From assembly GCA_035546775.1 (NCBI GenBank), contig DASZWD010000030.1:379908-443907 (forward strand): a DNA stretch of 64,000 bases, in the 5' to 3' direction. Of the stretch, positions 9,601-18,438 are shown piece after piece. The notes beneath the pieces are model-generated. The model searched no databases, had not been told where the DNA came from, and saw only the letters and a list, made by a program, of their open reading frames with translations. Every line of letters begins with the position of its first letter. The stretch's first letter is position 1. The DNA comes from Acidimicrobiales bacterium. GTDB taxonomy: Bacteria; Actinomycetota; Acidimicrobiia; Acidimicrobiales; JACCXE01. The position numbers were made by a program, and so were the translations under genes.

Positions 9601-12600
9601 CGTCGACGACCCGTTGGCGTTGACCGCGCCGGCGACCCGGAGATCGCCGAACGTGTCGACTTCGAGGTTGCCCTTGTTCATCACCACCTGACCGCCCGGG
9701 TCGACGGTGAAGCTGTCGGCGAACAAAGTGACGTTGTTGTTCCCTTCGATCTTGCCGCCGGGGTAGATGTGGACGTCGTCGGCGAAGAGGTGGGTGTCGC
9801 AGTTGACGGTCTTGAGCGTGCCGTGAATATCGAGGCTCGTGTATCGCTTCAGGCAGCCGTCGACGGTCACCGTCTGGCCGGCCTCGATCGAGCTCGGCAC
9901 GACCGGGATCGGATCGCCGGCGCCCTCGTCGACGTTCTTCGACAGCGGCACGTCGGGAATCGCGTGGCCGGCGAAGGGCAGCGGATCACCGGGATGGAAC
10001 TGGCCGATGAGGTCATTGGTCGGCACCTTCTTGCACAGCTGCCAATGCTCGACGATCGACATGAGCGGGCCCGCGGGCGAGATCGGGAAGAAGCCGAGCA
10101 CGTCGATGACGAAGGGCGACGCCAGCCCGTCATCGGGCATCGTGAGCACGGTGGCACTTTCGCCCGGATGCACCGTTAGCGCGTCGGGCGCAGCGTCACT
10201 GATGAGATCGGAGATGAGCGCACCTTCCACGGCGAAGCCCGACGTGTCGTTGAAGTAGTCGCCGTGGTTGGTGACGGGCGCCGGGTTGTCGTCGCAGGTC
10301 GAGTACTTCATGTTGACGAGGTCTCCGGTACCGCCGATGTACTTCACGCCTATCAGCGGAATCGTGCCGATGTAGACGTCGAGCGACACGTTGGCGTTCA
10401 GCGAATCGAGGTGCAGCAGGGGAATCAAACGCACGCTGCTATCGGGCAGGCCCGCGACGCGCTGCACCCCGAGGTTGGCACCAACGCCGCGAATCTTCAC
10501 GTCCGACACGCGGTCGAGCAGCATCACCGGAGTCAGCGTCGACTTGATCTCGGTGTGAATGTTGAGGACGTACTCCTCCTGGTTCTGGACGATGTTGAAC
10601 GGGTCGAGCTTGGCCAGCACCTGTGCCGTCACGATGCCGTCGGGCGTCGCGTCGTCGGGCGGGTTCACGTCCTTGAATGCCTGGATGGCGACGCCCGTCG
10701 TCGATCCGTCCTGCTCGAACACCGCCTTCACGAAGCGGGCGCCGACGGTGTTCGGTGGCGCGAAGTTGAACACCGCCTGGAGGTCGTCGAGCGCGATGTT
10801 GTTCTGCACGCAGCCGTGGTCGGTGAAGAAGCCTCCGCACTCGTCGGGCTTGGGCGGCGGATCACCGGGTTGCGCGTCGCCGGCGCGCAACATCTCGGCG
10901 CGCAGTTTGAAGGTGGGCGACCCGTCGTCCGCGCTCCCGGGCGCGGGCCCGGGCAGGTTCACGATCGACGCGTCGACTCGCAGCGGATGCTCCGGGCGCT
11001 GGTTGAGCAGCGTCGGGAGCGACTCGAAGATGTTGGTCGGCTTCGGCTCCTCCTCGGGAGCGTTCTGCATCTGCAGGCGCAGGTTGGTGTTCTTGTTGAC
11101 GCGCCCGACGACGTTCACGAACGTGCTGCCCCATACCTTCTGGCGCCGCAGGTTGACGGTGACGTCGAGCTCGCCCGGTATGGCCGACGGAGGCAGGTCC
11201 GTGTAATCGGTGCCGCCCGCCGGCTGCTTCAGCTGCGCGGCCGCGGTGTCGGTCAACAGCGTCTGGTTGCCGGCGTCGTCGATGTAGAGCACCGCCAGGC
11301 GGCCGAGGTCCTGCACGGCGCCGCCCGGCGTGCGGGCGACGTAGCCGACGCGCAGGTCGCGCCCGCTGCCGACGATCGCCGGCGTGTCGCCCTGGCGGGG
11401 CGTGTTGACCTCCTGCTGCCACGACTGCACCGGGTACACCGTGACCGAGCCGGGCAGCGGTAGGCGCAGGGCGGCGCGCACGGCGGGATCAGGCTCCGTG
11501 CCGACGGTGGCGATCTTGGCGCGCAGGCCTTCGAACGTGGTCCCATCCGACCAGCCGTTCTGATTCGGCGTTGCGTCGATCTGCTGGTCGTCGGGTACGA
11601 GCGTCGCCGCCACCCCGCCGAGTCCGGCGATCGATCCTTCAGTCCCCTTGTCGAGCACGCCCCAGAGCACGGCGTTCGGCGCGCCGGTGGCGTCGAAGCG
11701 CAGCTGCGGCGGCAAGCAGGCGTTGTCGTCGCGGGCGCGCGTGCCCACGGTGCCGCAACGTTCGCGCAGTGGTTCGTTCGGGTCGTTCGCCTTCGGCACG
11801 GTCGTCGACGTGTCGACCATCGTCACCTGCACGTGGTCGGGCACATTCGACAGGCCGGCGTCGTGAAGCGCGACGCGCGAGCCGTCGGCCTTGTCCTTGA
11901 TCAGCCCGATGGCGATTGGATCGGCGCCGCCGATCGGCTGGACGTCGAGCTGGGCGCAGGTATACGTCGTGGCGTACGACGGGTTGTCGCGGTAGTCGGG
12001 GTAGTCGTCCTTGCCGGCGGGCTGCGGACAGTACGTGTTCGACAGCGACAGCTTCTTGAGCTGTGACCCGGGAGCGCCGCCCACTGATCCGAGACGAGCC
12101 CGGGCTTCGAAGCCGTCGCCGCTGGCACCGATCTGGACCTGCTGCCCGGCGACGTCGGCTACCGGGAACGGACCCTTCGGCGGGGCCATGCGGAAGAACG
12201 GTCGATCGGCGTCGCTCCAACCCTCGTCGTTGATGTCGAAGGTGGCGAAGTGGGCGTCGATCGTGCCGAGCGCGTCCGGCAGCGCCTGGACGACGGCGGT
12301 CGTGTCATCGTCGATCTGATCATTGCCGTCGTTGCCGTCGCCGATGACGCCGTCGAGCTCGTGCGGCAGCGCGTCGACGTCGAGGCGACCGGACATCACT
12401 TTCGCTTCGCTGTCGGTGCTGCTGCGGAAGAAGGCGTGAACCGACGGGCGGATTCCGCCATCGGGCGTATCGCTCGTCAACTGGAACGCACCCTTGTCGC
12501 CCGCCGCGCTGTCGCAGTACGACGCGGCGTCGGGGTGGGCCACGGGGTCGACCGGCACCTGGCCGCGGAAGCAGGCCGTGAGGTCGCCCGGCAGGTTCTG

Positions 12601-15600
12601 CGCGGTGAGGTCGACGATGGTGCGGTCGGCGCGCGCCGCGCCGTTCTCGGTGTTGGTCGTGGCGCTGCCGGTGTCGATGTAGGCGCGCACGCTGCGGCCG
12701 GCGCCGAGGCGCAGGTCCACGAAGTGCGACGGGTAGCGGAAGCCGTCGGTGTCGACGCCGGTGCGGTAGCCGATGCCGCTGAAGTCGGTGACGTGGACGT
12801 CGCTGCGCAGGGCGTCGCCCGCCTGCAACAACGTGACGGTGTCGAACGACGGATCGATCGCGGGCAGCCCGGCGCGCTGCGCCGGGGCGCCGTCGGTCTC
12901 GAAGGGATCCGGACCGAGGTAGGTGCGCACGTGGGCGTCGATCGCGTGGATCGGCGGCGTGGCGGTGAAGTCGACGGCCAGCGGCGCTTCGGCGGTCTTA
13001 GGCGCGTCGTCGGGCAGGGCCGGCGCGTGCAGCGTGCCGGTGAGCGACTTGCCGATCTGCTGCACGTCGGCGGTAAGGACGAGTACGTTGGCCGTCGCCG
13101 GCGCGTCCTTGTGATCCTGGCGCTCGACCGACGACATCTGCAGTCCGTTGACGTCGATGAGGCGATCGGTTGTGACGGAGAAGTTGTCGGTTGCCTGGTC
13201 GGGGTTGTAGTCGAGGCGCAGTTTGCCCGGCGCTTCGGGCACGGTGACCGTGGCGCACGTGGCGTGCTGCCCCTCGGCTGGAATGCGCGGGTCCTCGCAC
13301 TGCAGGTCGCCCCACAGGTCTTCGAAGTGGGCGTGCAGGTTCCCCGGCGGGTCGAACCCACCGGTGTCGAACTGCGCCGCCAGCGGGTTCTTCTTGGTCC
13401 GCGGCGGCAGCACGAATACGTTCAGCGCGCGCGGCACCGCGTCGGCGCCGAAGGACCCGTTGGTCACGTGGTCCTGTGCGAGCGTGTCGCCGATCTCGCG
13501 CACGTGCACGTTGCCCTCGATGTGGTCGATGGGCGCGCTGGCGCGGTAGGCGATCGACAACGGCGACTTGTCGAGTTTCACTTCGGGGTCGAAGGGCTGC
13601 TTGTCGACGCACGGCGTAAGCGTCGGGTTGTCGACCGGGTAGTCGCCGGGGTCATTCGACAGCCCGTCGGGGCGGAAGCAGATGTCCAGCGTCGACGGCA
13701 CCTGGTGCACGAGGGCGTGGCCAACGACGTCAACGCGCTGGTCGGCGCTCGAGGCCACGTTGCGGGCGTCCACGTCGACGTTGAGGTCGGCGTTGCCACC
13801 GACCTGGGTGTGGAGACCGAAGAGGTTCTTGTCGTAGTAACGGAACCCGCCGACGTCGACAAGGCGACCGATCGCCTCGAAGTCGACCACGCCGGAGTCA
13901 CGCCCGCGCGCGGTCACGCGGGCGCCGTTGCCGTCGATCGGCAGCGACGGCGGGATGTCGGCGGGGCGGTGCGCCGCCAGGAAGTCGGCGACCGAGAACG
14001 CCAACACCTGGATCGGGTTGTCGGTGTCGAAGCTCGCCTGCTCGACGGTGCCGTCGGCGCCCTTGGTGAACACCGCGTGCATGGCGGAGGAGACGCCGAG
14101 GGCGTCGAGGTGCGCCACGATCGGCCGGGCGTCGGCGGCACCGTTGTCGGCACCGTGGGTCACGTCGGCCACGATGTCGGGCGCCTGGCCGCTGGGCTGG
14201 GGCAACTCGACGTCGACGTTCATCTGCGGGCCCGCCTGGGCGACGCGCGTTTCGATATGAGACGGCACCTGACGCACGCGCAGGTCGGCGCACGTGGTGA
14301 ACGCGTCGCCGCACACGGCCGTCGTCGCCGCGTCGGTGTCGTGGAACTCGAGCGCCGCCTGCACGTCGACCGGCGTGCTGGCGTCGTAGGTCACGCTCAT
14401 CGGATCAGCCGTCTCGTCGCTGCCGGCCTTGCGCACGTGGACGTCGATGGCGCTCGGGAGCTGCGAGATCAGGCTCGACGCTTCGACGAACTGGTCGCCG
14501 CGCTCGCTGGCGTGCAGCTGGAGGGGCCGCCCGCCGGTCACGGATCGGAAGCTGGCGTCGAAGCCGCGGTCGACTTCGTCGAAGGCGACGCGGCTGATGC
14601 TCTCGACGCGCCCCGTGATGAGCTTCTCGTCGCTCGTCTGCTGGAAGTTCACGTACTGCGACTCGGTGGGCACGAACGGCGTGAGCGTGGGGTGGTCGCT
14701 GTCGTTGACGGTCGCCTCGACCGCGCCGATGCCGTCGGGTGCTTCGAAGCGCAGGCGCGCCTTGCCCTGCGGGTCGGTGTCGGGCGGCAGCGCCCATTCG
14801 CCTTCGATATGGCTCGGCACGCCGTCGATCTCGGCGCGCGCATTGAGCAGCCGATCCGAGGTCTTGCTGTGCATGTTGACCTCGACGTCGGGGAGGCGGC
14901 CGTCGGGGTTGGTGGTGAGGGCGAACGCCCCGCTCGAGTCCGCACCCGACTTGAGGTCGAGCACGGCGTTGCGCGGCAATCGGTCGATGCGCCCGACGAT
15001 GTGGGTGACGTCGTCGCCGTGGTTGCTGACCTGGTCGAGCGTGGTGGTCAGGTCGACGTCGGTGTGGAGGCCATGGCTGTAGGTGATCCGCCGCCCGCCG
15101 TCGGGCAGCGACTCGAGGCCGACGCTCACGTTGTTCGGGAACGGCGAGTAGGCCAGTTGCAGCGCGGTGGTCGACGGGTTCGCACCAGTTTCGTCGAAGC
15201 CGGTGAGCAGCGTGAGCGGGCCCTGGTAGTGCGTCGGGCCGGGGTCGGCGCCGCGGATGGTGCCCTTGGTGTCGATGTTGACCGTCATCGGGTCGAATCC
15301 CGACGTAAGGCCCTGCACGACGGCGGAGAACGTTCCGGGGATAGAACCGCTCTTCGCCGTGTCGTAGCCGAACTTGAACGTGCTCGCCGGGTTGCCGCCG
15401 GTGACGTCGACGAGTTGCAGGTTGGCGGTGATGCGCAGCGGCGGCGACGGCTTGTTCGTCAGCACGGCCGTGAGCAGACGGTCGATGCGGATCGTCGGCG
15501 CCAGAATCTGCGGGCTCGGCGGCACGTTGACACCGCCGATGTCGACCAGGTTGACCGACACGGCGACGTCGGGCAGCAGGTCGCCGTCCACGTCGACCGG

Positions 15601-15813
15601 CATCGGCGCGACCGGCGCGCCCGGCTGGCCCAGCGGAAGGTTGAGCAGGCTGGCGTGGTGCGAGCCCGACACGGCGTCGATCGAGTACAGCGGCAGCGGT
15701 ACGTAGACGGCGCGCTTGAGTCGCGGCCCGTCGCCGAGCATGCCCAGCGCCAGCGCGATGCCGAGCGTGGTGAGAATGGCCGCGGTGATGGGGCGTTGCA
15801 GGCGCTGCGTCAT
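6649..15813 (-). CDS. Giant secreted/surface protein (3054 aa) with Ig-like C-terminal repeats
   Basis: The ATG at 15813 overlaps the stop of the upstream gene by 4 nt (ATGA). The N-terminus (MTQRLQRPITAAILTTLGIA) is a signal peptide or anchor. Residues ~40-2030 are a long, Asp/Val-rich, beta-type array of diverged repeats (recurring phrases such as LPDVEVNMH, VDVDARNV and IDVHVRK). About 2030-2230 is a very Gly-rich beta-helix-like segment with several GGGGGG runs, resembling filamentous-protein or polymorphic outer-membrane repeats. About 2450-2960 holds four or more Ig-like repeats built on NGWY...P, VDHVAPTT and similar. The last ~100 residues (VHDALGDAVRRIDAG ... GTYYYRVIASDEAGNW) look like a FlgD-type Ig domain. 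I see no enzyme motif and no LPxTG. Function is unknown; adhesion or a surface layer is a guess. Confidence 0.85.
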   Translation of the reverse strand: MTQRLQRPITAAILTTLGIALALGMLGDGPRLKRAVYVPLPLYSIDAVSGSHHASLLNLPLGQPGAPVAPMPVDVDGDLLPDVAVSVNLVDIGGVNVPPSPQILAPTIRIDRLLTAVLTNKPSPPLRITANLQLVDVTGGNPASTFKFGYDTAKSGSIPGTFSAVVQGLTSGFDPMTVNIDTKGTIRGADPGPTHYQGPLTLLTGFDETGANPSTTALQLAYSPFPNNVSVGLESLPDGGRRITYSHGLHTDVDLTTTLDQVSNHGDDVTHIVGRIDRLPRNAVLDLKSGADSSGAFALTTNPDGRLPDVEVNMHSKTSDRLLNARAEIDGVPSHIEGEWALPPDTDPQGKARLRFEAPDGIGAVEATVNDSDHPTLTPFVPTESQYVNFQQTSDEKLITGRVESISRVAFDEVDRGFDASFRSVTGGRPLQLHASERGDQFVEASSLISQLPSAIDVHVRKAGSDETADPMSVTYDASTPVDVQAALEFHDTDAATTAVCGDAFTTCADLRVRQVPSHIETRVAQAGPQMNVDVELPQPSGQAPDIVADVTHGADNGAADARPIVAHLDALGVSSAMHAVFTKGADGTVEQASFDTDNPIQVLAFSVADFLAAHRPADIPPSLPIDGNGARVTARGRDSGVVDFEAIGRLVDVGGFRYYDKNLFGLHTQVGGNADLNVDVDARNVASSADQRVDVVGHALVHQVPSTLDICFRPDGLSNDPGDYPVDNPTLTPCVDKQPFDPEVKLDKSPLSIAYRASAPIDHIEGNVHVREIGDTLAQDHVTNGSFGADAVPRALNVFVLPPRTKKNPLAAQFDTGGFDPPGNLHAHFEDLWGDLQCEDPRIPAEGQHATCATVTVPEAPGKLRLDYNPDQATDNFSVTTDRLIDVNGLQMSSVERQDHKDAPATANVLVLTADVQQIGKSLTGTLHAPALPDDAPKTAEAPLAVDFTATPPIHAIDAHVRTYLGPDPFETDGAPAQRAGLPAIDPSFDTVTLLQAGDALRSDVHVTDFSGIGYRTGVDTDGFRYPSHFVDLRLGAGRSVRAYIDTGSATTNTENGAARADRTIVDLTAQNLPGDLTACFRGQVPVDPVAHPDAASYCDSAAGDKGAFQLTSDTPDGGIRPSVHAFFRSSTDSEAKVMSGRLDVDALPHELDGVIGDGNDGNDQIDDDTTAVVQALPDALGTIDAHFATFDINDEGWSDADRPFFRMAPPKGPFPVADVAGQQVQIGASGDGFEARARLGSVGGAPGSQLKKLSLSNTYCPQPAGKDDYPDYRDNPSYATTYTCAQLDVQPIGGADPIAIGLIKDKADGSRVALHDAGLSNVPDHVQVTMVDTSTTVPKANDPNEPLRERCGTVGTRARDDNACLPPQLRFDATGAPNAVLWGVLDKGTEGSIAGLGGVAATLVPDDQQIDATPNQNGWSDGTTFEGLRAKIATVGTEPDPAVRAALRLPLPGSVTVYPVQSWQQEVNTPRQGDTPAIVGSGRDLRVGYVARTPGGAVQDLGRLAVLYIDDAGNQTLLTDTAAAQLKQPAGGTDYTDLPPSAIPGELDVTVNLRRQKVWGSTFVNVVGRVNKNTNLRLQMQNAPEEEPKPTNIFESLPTLLNQRPEHPLRVDASIVNLPGPAPGSADDGSPTFKLRAEMLRAGDAQPGDPPPKPDECGGFFTDHGCVQNNIALDDLQAVFNFAPPNTVGARFVKAVFEQDGSTTGVAIQAFKDVNPPDDATPDGIVTAQVLAKLDPFNIVQNQEEYVLNIHTEIKSTLTPVMLLDRVSDVKIRGVGANLGVQRVAGLPDSSVRLIPLLHLDSLNANVSLDVYIGTIPLIGVKYIGGTGDLVNMKYSTCDDNPAPVTNHGDYFNDTSGFAVEGALISDLISDAAPDALTVHPGESATVLTMPDDGLASPFVIDVLGFFPISPAGPLMSIVEHWQLCKKVPTNDLIGQFHPGDPLPFAGHAIPDVPLSKNVDEGAGDPIPVVPSSIEAGQTVTVDGCLKRYTSLDIHGTLKTVNCDTHLFADDVHIYPGGKIEGNNNVTLFADSFTVDPGGQVVMNKGNLEVDTFGDLRVAGAVNANGSSTTAGSTNGFGGGGHIGEGGEDGNHFPGGSSFGNIAANDPTTEAGANGNGPQQAFVLPGGGGGAVTLSGKHLVVSGAVTADGTNGPDSQTTYPYGGGGGGAVVLMGEQVDLGSGSVHANGGNGGCGETIPGNFATYTGGGGGGGGIVKVIAGLLSGPTPPTPQPGAGSDCSSIVLDPSLAQPGFPGQPGLVEATFAGKSDLDPFASYWHSGVVNAYVTAQAPTSTFTVNVCGFKKDQPDGTDPQPIDDPHAMDGVGPASDANPCGTRFGAHIPVLGALQVTNATSVSHALVQLTNMTEGEWVLFTSAGSSSVAGQACPPTSGSPPSQCRYEPAPSFADDLIGVDNTAPVVTDPIVVGGGRWASGGDHYVSFTGTRDITIATSAVDQTDKANLSYLGCAESHADANGNSLGDFVLSSCVNDGQPHEFHLQTSGDGAKTIRVFAVDRAGNVSTLDTTVILDQTPPGSQSFINVFPDPDGANGWYKTPPNFSLIGSFDGFNSDGSEGSGGNIPAWAYRVDGNDEKPCPDLNVCSVFGEIPASGVHVVHFTPIDRVQNRLYDDKDPATPSPMFNSAPIKVDHVAPTTALLSSPAAPDGEHGWFVTAPWVTFLGTDKLDGSGLSGGTGTGIFYSVNGSTPTAYTAPFKLGEGASTVCWSAVDVAGNAESQQCQTFNVDTHDPSVAIAAVPAAPDTNGWYTASPTFSVSSTDTTAGVDPTSLVVSVDGGPLFTPTGSQSIPEGIHDVRARVRDNAGRYSAVALSTFQVDLSTPTVSHRILPPDPAQAGWYRRLPRVALVANDGDQSSGVDHIEYRIGNAGSFVTYTAPFELPEGRSTVTYRAVDRVGHVTPDHSFGVAVDVTSPVAKALTTSPQIWLRHLGLLGLGPKSVKLNYSVMDPKLPGLQVENEHRNLHVIVIVHDALGDAVRRIDAGTIVVAPGTTYNGSVQWDGTDQSLTGFLGVGTYYYRVIASDEAGNWTETGESQPLQIVL

Positions 15814-16790
15814 GGCAGCAGCGGCGCCGTCGCCGCGGTGTCGATGGACGGGGCGGGTGCGGCGCTGACGTCGAGCGCGTCGGGCACCTGGAACGTGAGG
15901 CGGGCCTGCACCACGCAGCCCACGACGAGGAGAGCGCAGGGTGGATTGGCCGTCGTCGTGGTGTAGGTGACCGAGACCGACCGGCTGGCGCCTGCCGCGA
16001 TGTCGCCGACGCGCCGGCTGCTGCCCGGCGCGAACTGCGCGGTGACGCCCGGGGTGAGCGATTCGACGCCGATGAGGTTGACGCCGAAGGCGTCGCCCGG
16101 CCCAGTGTTGGCGACGGCGTAGGTGACGGTGAGGACGCGCTTGAGGTAGTTGAGGTGCAGCGAACCGTCCCAGTGGGCGGTGGCGCCGGGCACGCTGATC
16201 GTCGGTTGCAGCACGGCGATCGACCCGAGCATGTTCAGGCTGAAGGCGTTGTCGGCGCCCGGGCCGACCGCCGCGCGCATGACGAAGGTCCCGTTCCCCG
16301 AGGCGTTGCGGTAGGCGCCGGTACCGGCCGCCACCACCCAAGCGCCCGCCCCCGACGCCGTGGTGCCGTCGAAGTCCAGGGGCGAGTCGGCGCACGTGCC
16401 GCTGCCGGCGGTCATGGCCAGGCGCAGCGCGCCGTGGGCGTTTGTGAGCCAGGTGTCGCTTTCGGAACGGAGCAGGAAGGCGTGCGAATACGTCCGCGCC
16501 GGCGTCAGCGTGTCGGGTTCGGCGTGCAGGTTGAGACCCAGGCGCACGTCGGCGGGCAGGGTCGCGGTGAACACTCCCGCAGGGACCTTGGCGGCGTACG
16601 AGTAGTGCCAGTTGTCACCCGACCCGCCATCGGCACACGCCACGCCGGGCACTTCGGCGGTGCCTGTCCCATTGGCGCCGCTTATGCCCAGCGATAACCC
16701 ATTTGGCCCCGCGGCCTGCGTCGGCGCATGCGTCCCCAGCACGAACACGACGATGGACAGAACCCCGAGAGCCTTCGCGCGTCGTCCCAC
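15810..16790 (-). CDS. Secreted protein of unknown function, partner of the giant surface protein
   Basis: A 326-aa protein with a clear Sec signal peptide (basic MGRRAK, hydrophobic VLSIVVFVLG, cleavage after APTQAA). The rest is beta-rich, with a C-terminal ~110 residues resembling a DUF11/CARDB-type Ig-fold (VLTVTYAVANTGPGDAFGVN). It starts with GTG; AGGAG sits 7 nt upstream, one of the few clear Shine-Dalgarno sites in the window, which decides the start. Its stop overlaps the giant gene's ATG, so the two form one operon with this gene first. I do not recognise the family; an exported accessory or co-assembled surface component is plausible. Confidence 0.82.
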   Translation of the reverse strand: MGRRAKALGVLSIVVFVLGTHAPTQAAGPNGLSLGISGANGTGTAEVPGVACADGGSGDNWHYSYAAKVPAGVFTATLPADVRLGLNLHAEPDTLTPARTYSHAFLLRSESDTWLTNAHGALRLAMTAGSGTCADSPLDFDGTTASGAGAWVVAAGTGAYRNASGNGTFVMRAAVGPGADNAFSLNMLGSIAVLQPTISVPGATAHWDGSLHLNYLKRVLTVTYAVANTGPGDAFGVNLIGVESLTPGVTAQFAPGSSRRVGDIAAGASRSVSVTYTTTTANPPCALLVVGCVVQARLTFQVPDALDVSAAPAPSIDTAATAPLLP

Positions 16791-16859
16791 CCGAAAGCTC
16801 CTCTGTTATTTGTGCGTGCCCCGCAGGAGGAGAACGTAAGACAACGGGCTTTGTTACGC

Positions 16860-16877
16860 ATCCGGGAGGTCCCGGAT
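16860..16877 (-). terminator. Hairpin after sulfatase gene (possible terminator)
   Basis: A perfect inverted repeat, ATCCGGGA-GG-TCCCGGAT on the + strand, lies 9 bp beyond the sulfatase stop codon. It has no T-tract on the minus side, so it is at best a weak or factor-dependent terminator separating the sulfatase from the 326-aa secreted protein promoter region (16791-16859). Confidence 0.4.
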
Positions 16878-16885
16878 ATTTCGGG

Positions 16886-18409
16886 TTAACCGACGCCGAG
16901 ACGTTCGTACTGCTCGCGGGGCGCGTCGACGGCGTCGAGGGCCGCGACGAGCATGTCGACCATCTCCTTCTCGACGACGCTCCCCGCGCCCGCCAGTTCT
17001 TCGGTCTCGGCCGGATCGTTGTCGAGGTCGAACAGGTGGTGGCGGTCGACCGGTCCGGCGACCCAGAACGGCAGCATGTCTCCGGGCTGGAACGGTTGGC
17101 GGATGACGGGGACGTCGGAGTGCGGCATGAAGTCGAGCACGGCGCGGCGGTCGGGCTTGGGCAGGCCGACGTTGCGGAAGTGCGTCGGCATCGTCGACCA
17201 GCGGTTCGACCACATCGACAGCGGGAAGTTGGACTCGACCGCGCTGCGGGCGTACTTACGACGGCCGTCGGTTACCTGCACCCAGTTGCCGTACACGCCG
17301 CCGATGGCGCAGTCCCGTGTGGTGGCGCGGCCGCTCTCGCCCGCGCCGTCGAGCAGTGGCACGAGGGAGACGCCGTGGGTCGGGTGCGGCGCATCGGCGC
17401 CGAACACGGCGCGCAGCGTGGCGTGGATGTCGACCGTCGTCGTGAGCGCGTCGACCGTCTTGGCCTCCATGTCCGGCCACGCGATGAGCAGCGGGATGTG
17501 GCCGAGCGTCTCGTACTGCATCACGTTCGGCTTGCCGAACAGGTCACGCTCGCCGAGGTAGTGGCCGTGATCGGTGCACACGACGAGCATGGTGTCGTCC
17601 CACAACTGGTGCCGGTCGAAGGCGTCGAGCACCTTGCCGAACCAGTGGTCGATCATCGACAGCTTCGAGCCGTAGTTGGCGCGAATGTGGCGGGCTTCGC
17701 GCTCGGTGATGACGCCCCGCTCGACGGCCTTGGTGGCGTACGGCGGCCAGATGATCAACTCGTCGTCCCACTCGGGGTCGTACCGGTTGGCCCACGGCTC
17801 GGGCGTGTCGAAGGGTTCGTGCGGGTCGAACTCGTCGACGAAGAGAAAGAAGCGGTCGTGGCGCCCCACGTTGGTGTCGAGCCAGTCGACGGCGGCGCGC
17901 ATCACCTTGGGACCGGGAAAGTCCTCCTCGGCGCGGAAGTACGTGCGCGACGCGTCGTAGAAGCGGTCGGATCGGCGTCGCGCTGGCAACGCCGGCGTGC
18001 CGATCCAGGACGGGTCGGGCGCCGTCTTCCACGGGTCACCCTCGTGGCCGCGCTCGTAGGACCACGCGTGGAAGTCGACGTGGTAGTTCTCGCCGCCGGT
18101 CTCGAACAGGTGCGGGTGATCCGACACGAGCATGGTGGTGACGCCGGCGTCGTCGAGGTCGACCGTGATCGGCCGTTCCCACAACTCGATCGAGCCCCAC
18201 GGGCGCCACAGGAAGTCGTAGGCGCCCACCAACAAGTCGTGGCGCGCCGGCATGCAGGGCAGCGATCCGGTGACGTGGCGCGTGAAGCGCGCGCTGCGCG
18301 CCGCCAGCCGATCGAGGTTCGGCGTAGCGAATTCGTCGCCGCCATATGCGCCGAGCATGTGCCGGTTCAAGCTGTCGAGCAGCACGACCACCGCGTTTTT
18401 CGGATTCAC
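16886..18409 (-). CDS. Sulfatase family protein (formylglycine-type)
   Basis: A 507-aa protein of the sulfatase/alkaline phosphatase superfamily, which hydrolyses sulfate esters. It has the maturation motif C52-x-P54-x-R56 (LPCMPARHDLL), whose cysteine is converted to formylglycine, a metal-ligand region near D12 (VVVLLDSLNRH), and a distal metal motif CTDHGHYLGE. No signal peptide is seen, so it is probably cytoplasmic. It starts with GTG; GAGAAT is 6 nt upstream (leaderless pattern), facing the divergent MFS gene promoter. A hydrolase of sulfated sugars or a phosphodiesterase-like member are both possible; the substrate is unknown. Confidence 0.88.
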   Translation of the reverse strand: MNPKNAVVVLLDSLNRHMLGAYGGDEFATPNLDRLAARSARFTRHVTGSLPCMPARHDLLVGAYDFLWRPWGSIELWERPITVDLDDAGVTTMLVSDHPHLFETGGENYHVDFHAWSYERGHEGDPWKTAPDPSWIGTPALPARRRSDRFYDASRTYFRAEEDFPGPKVMRAAVDWLDTNVGRHDRFFLFVDEFDPHEPFDTPEPWANRYDPEWDDELIIWPPYATKAVERGVITEREARHIRANYGSKLSMIDHWFGKVLDAFDRHQLWDDTMLVVCTDHGHYLGERDLFGKPNVMQYETLGHIPLLIAWPDMEAKTVDALTTTVDIHATLRAVFGADAPHPTHGVSLVPLLDGAGESGRATTRDCAIGGVYGNWVQVTDGRRKYARSAVESNFPLSMWSNRWSTMPTHFRNVGLPKPDRRAVLDFMPHSDVPVIRQPFQPGDMLPFWVAGPVDRHHLFDLDNDPAETEELAGAGSVVEKEMVDMLVAALDAVDAPREQYERLGVG

Positions 18410-18438
18410 CCCGTCATTCTCTCGTCCAGAATCGGCGG

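Noticed and set aside
9100..9700. Gly-rich repeats of the giant gene as a tandem DNA repeat or CRISPR-like array
   Set aside because: The repeats are at the amino-acid level (Gly runs) with irregular spacing and no conserved DNA unit.
7066..15966. Very long open frames on the + strand opposite the giant gene (up to ~1240 codons)
   Set aside because: They mirror the codon positions of the minus-strand gene, a known effect of high GC; their translations are Arg/Val/Asp-rich with no domain, signal peptide or start site, while the minus strand has Ig-like repeats and a signal sequence.
17256..17480. Other small frames within the sulfatase and similar genes
   Set aside because: They are out-of-frame shadows without start signals or homology.
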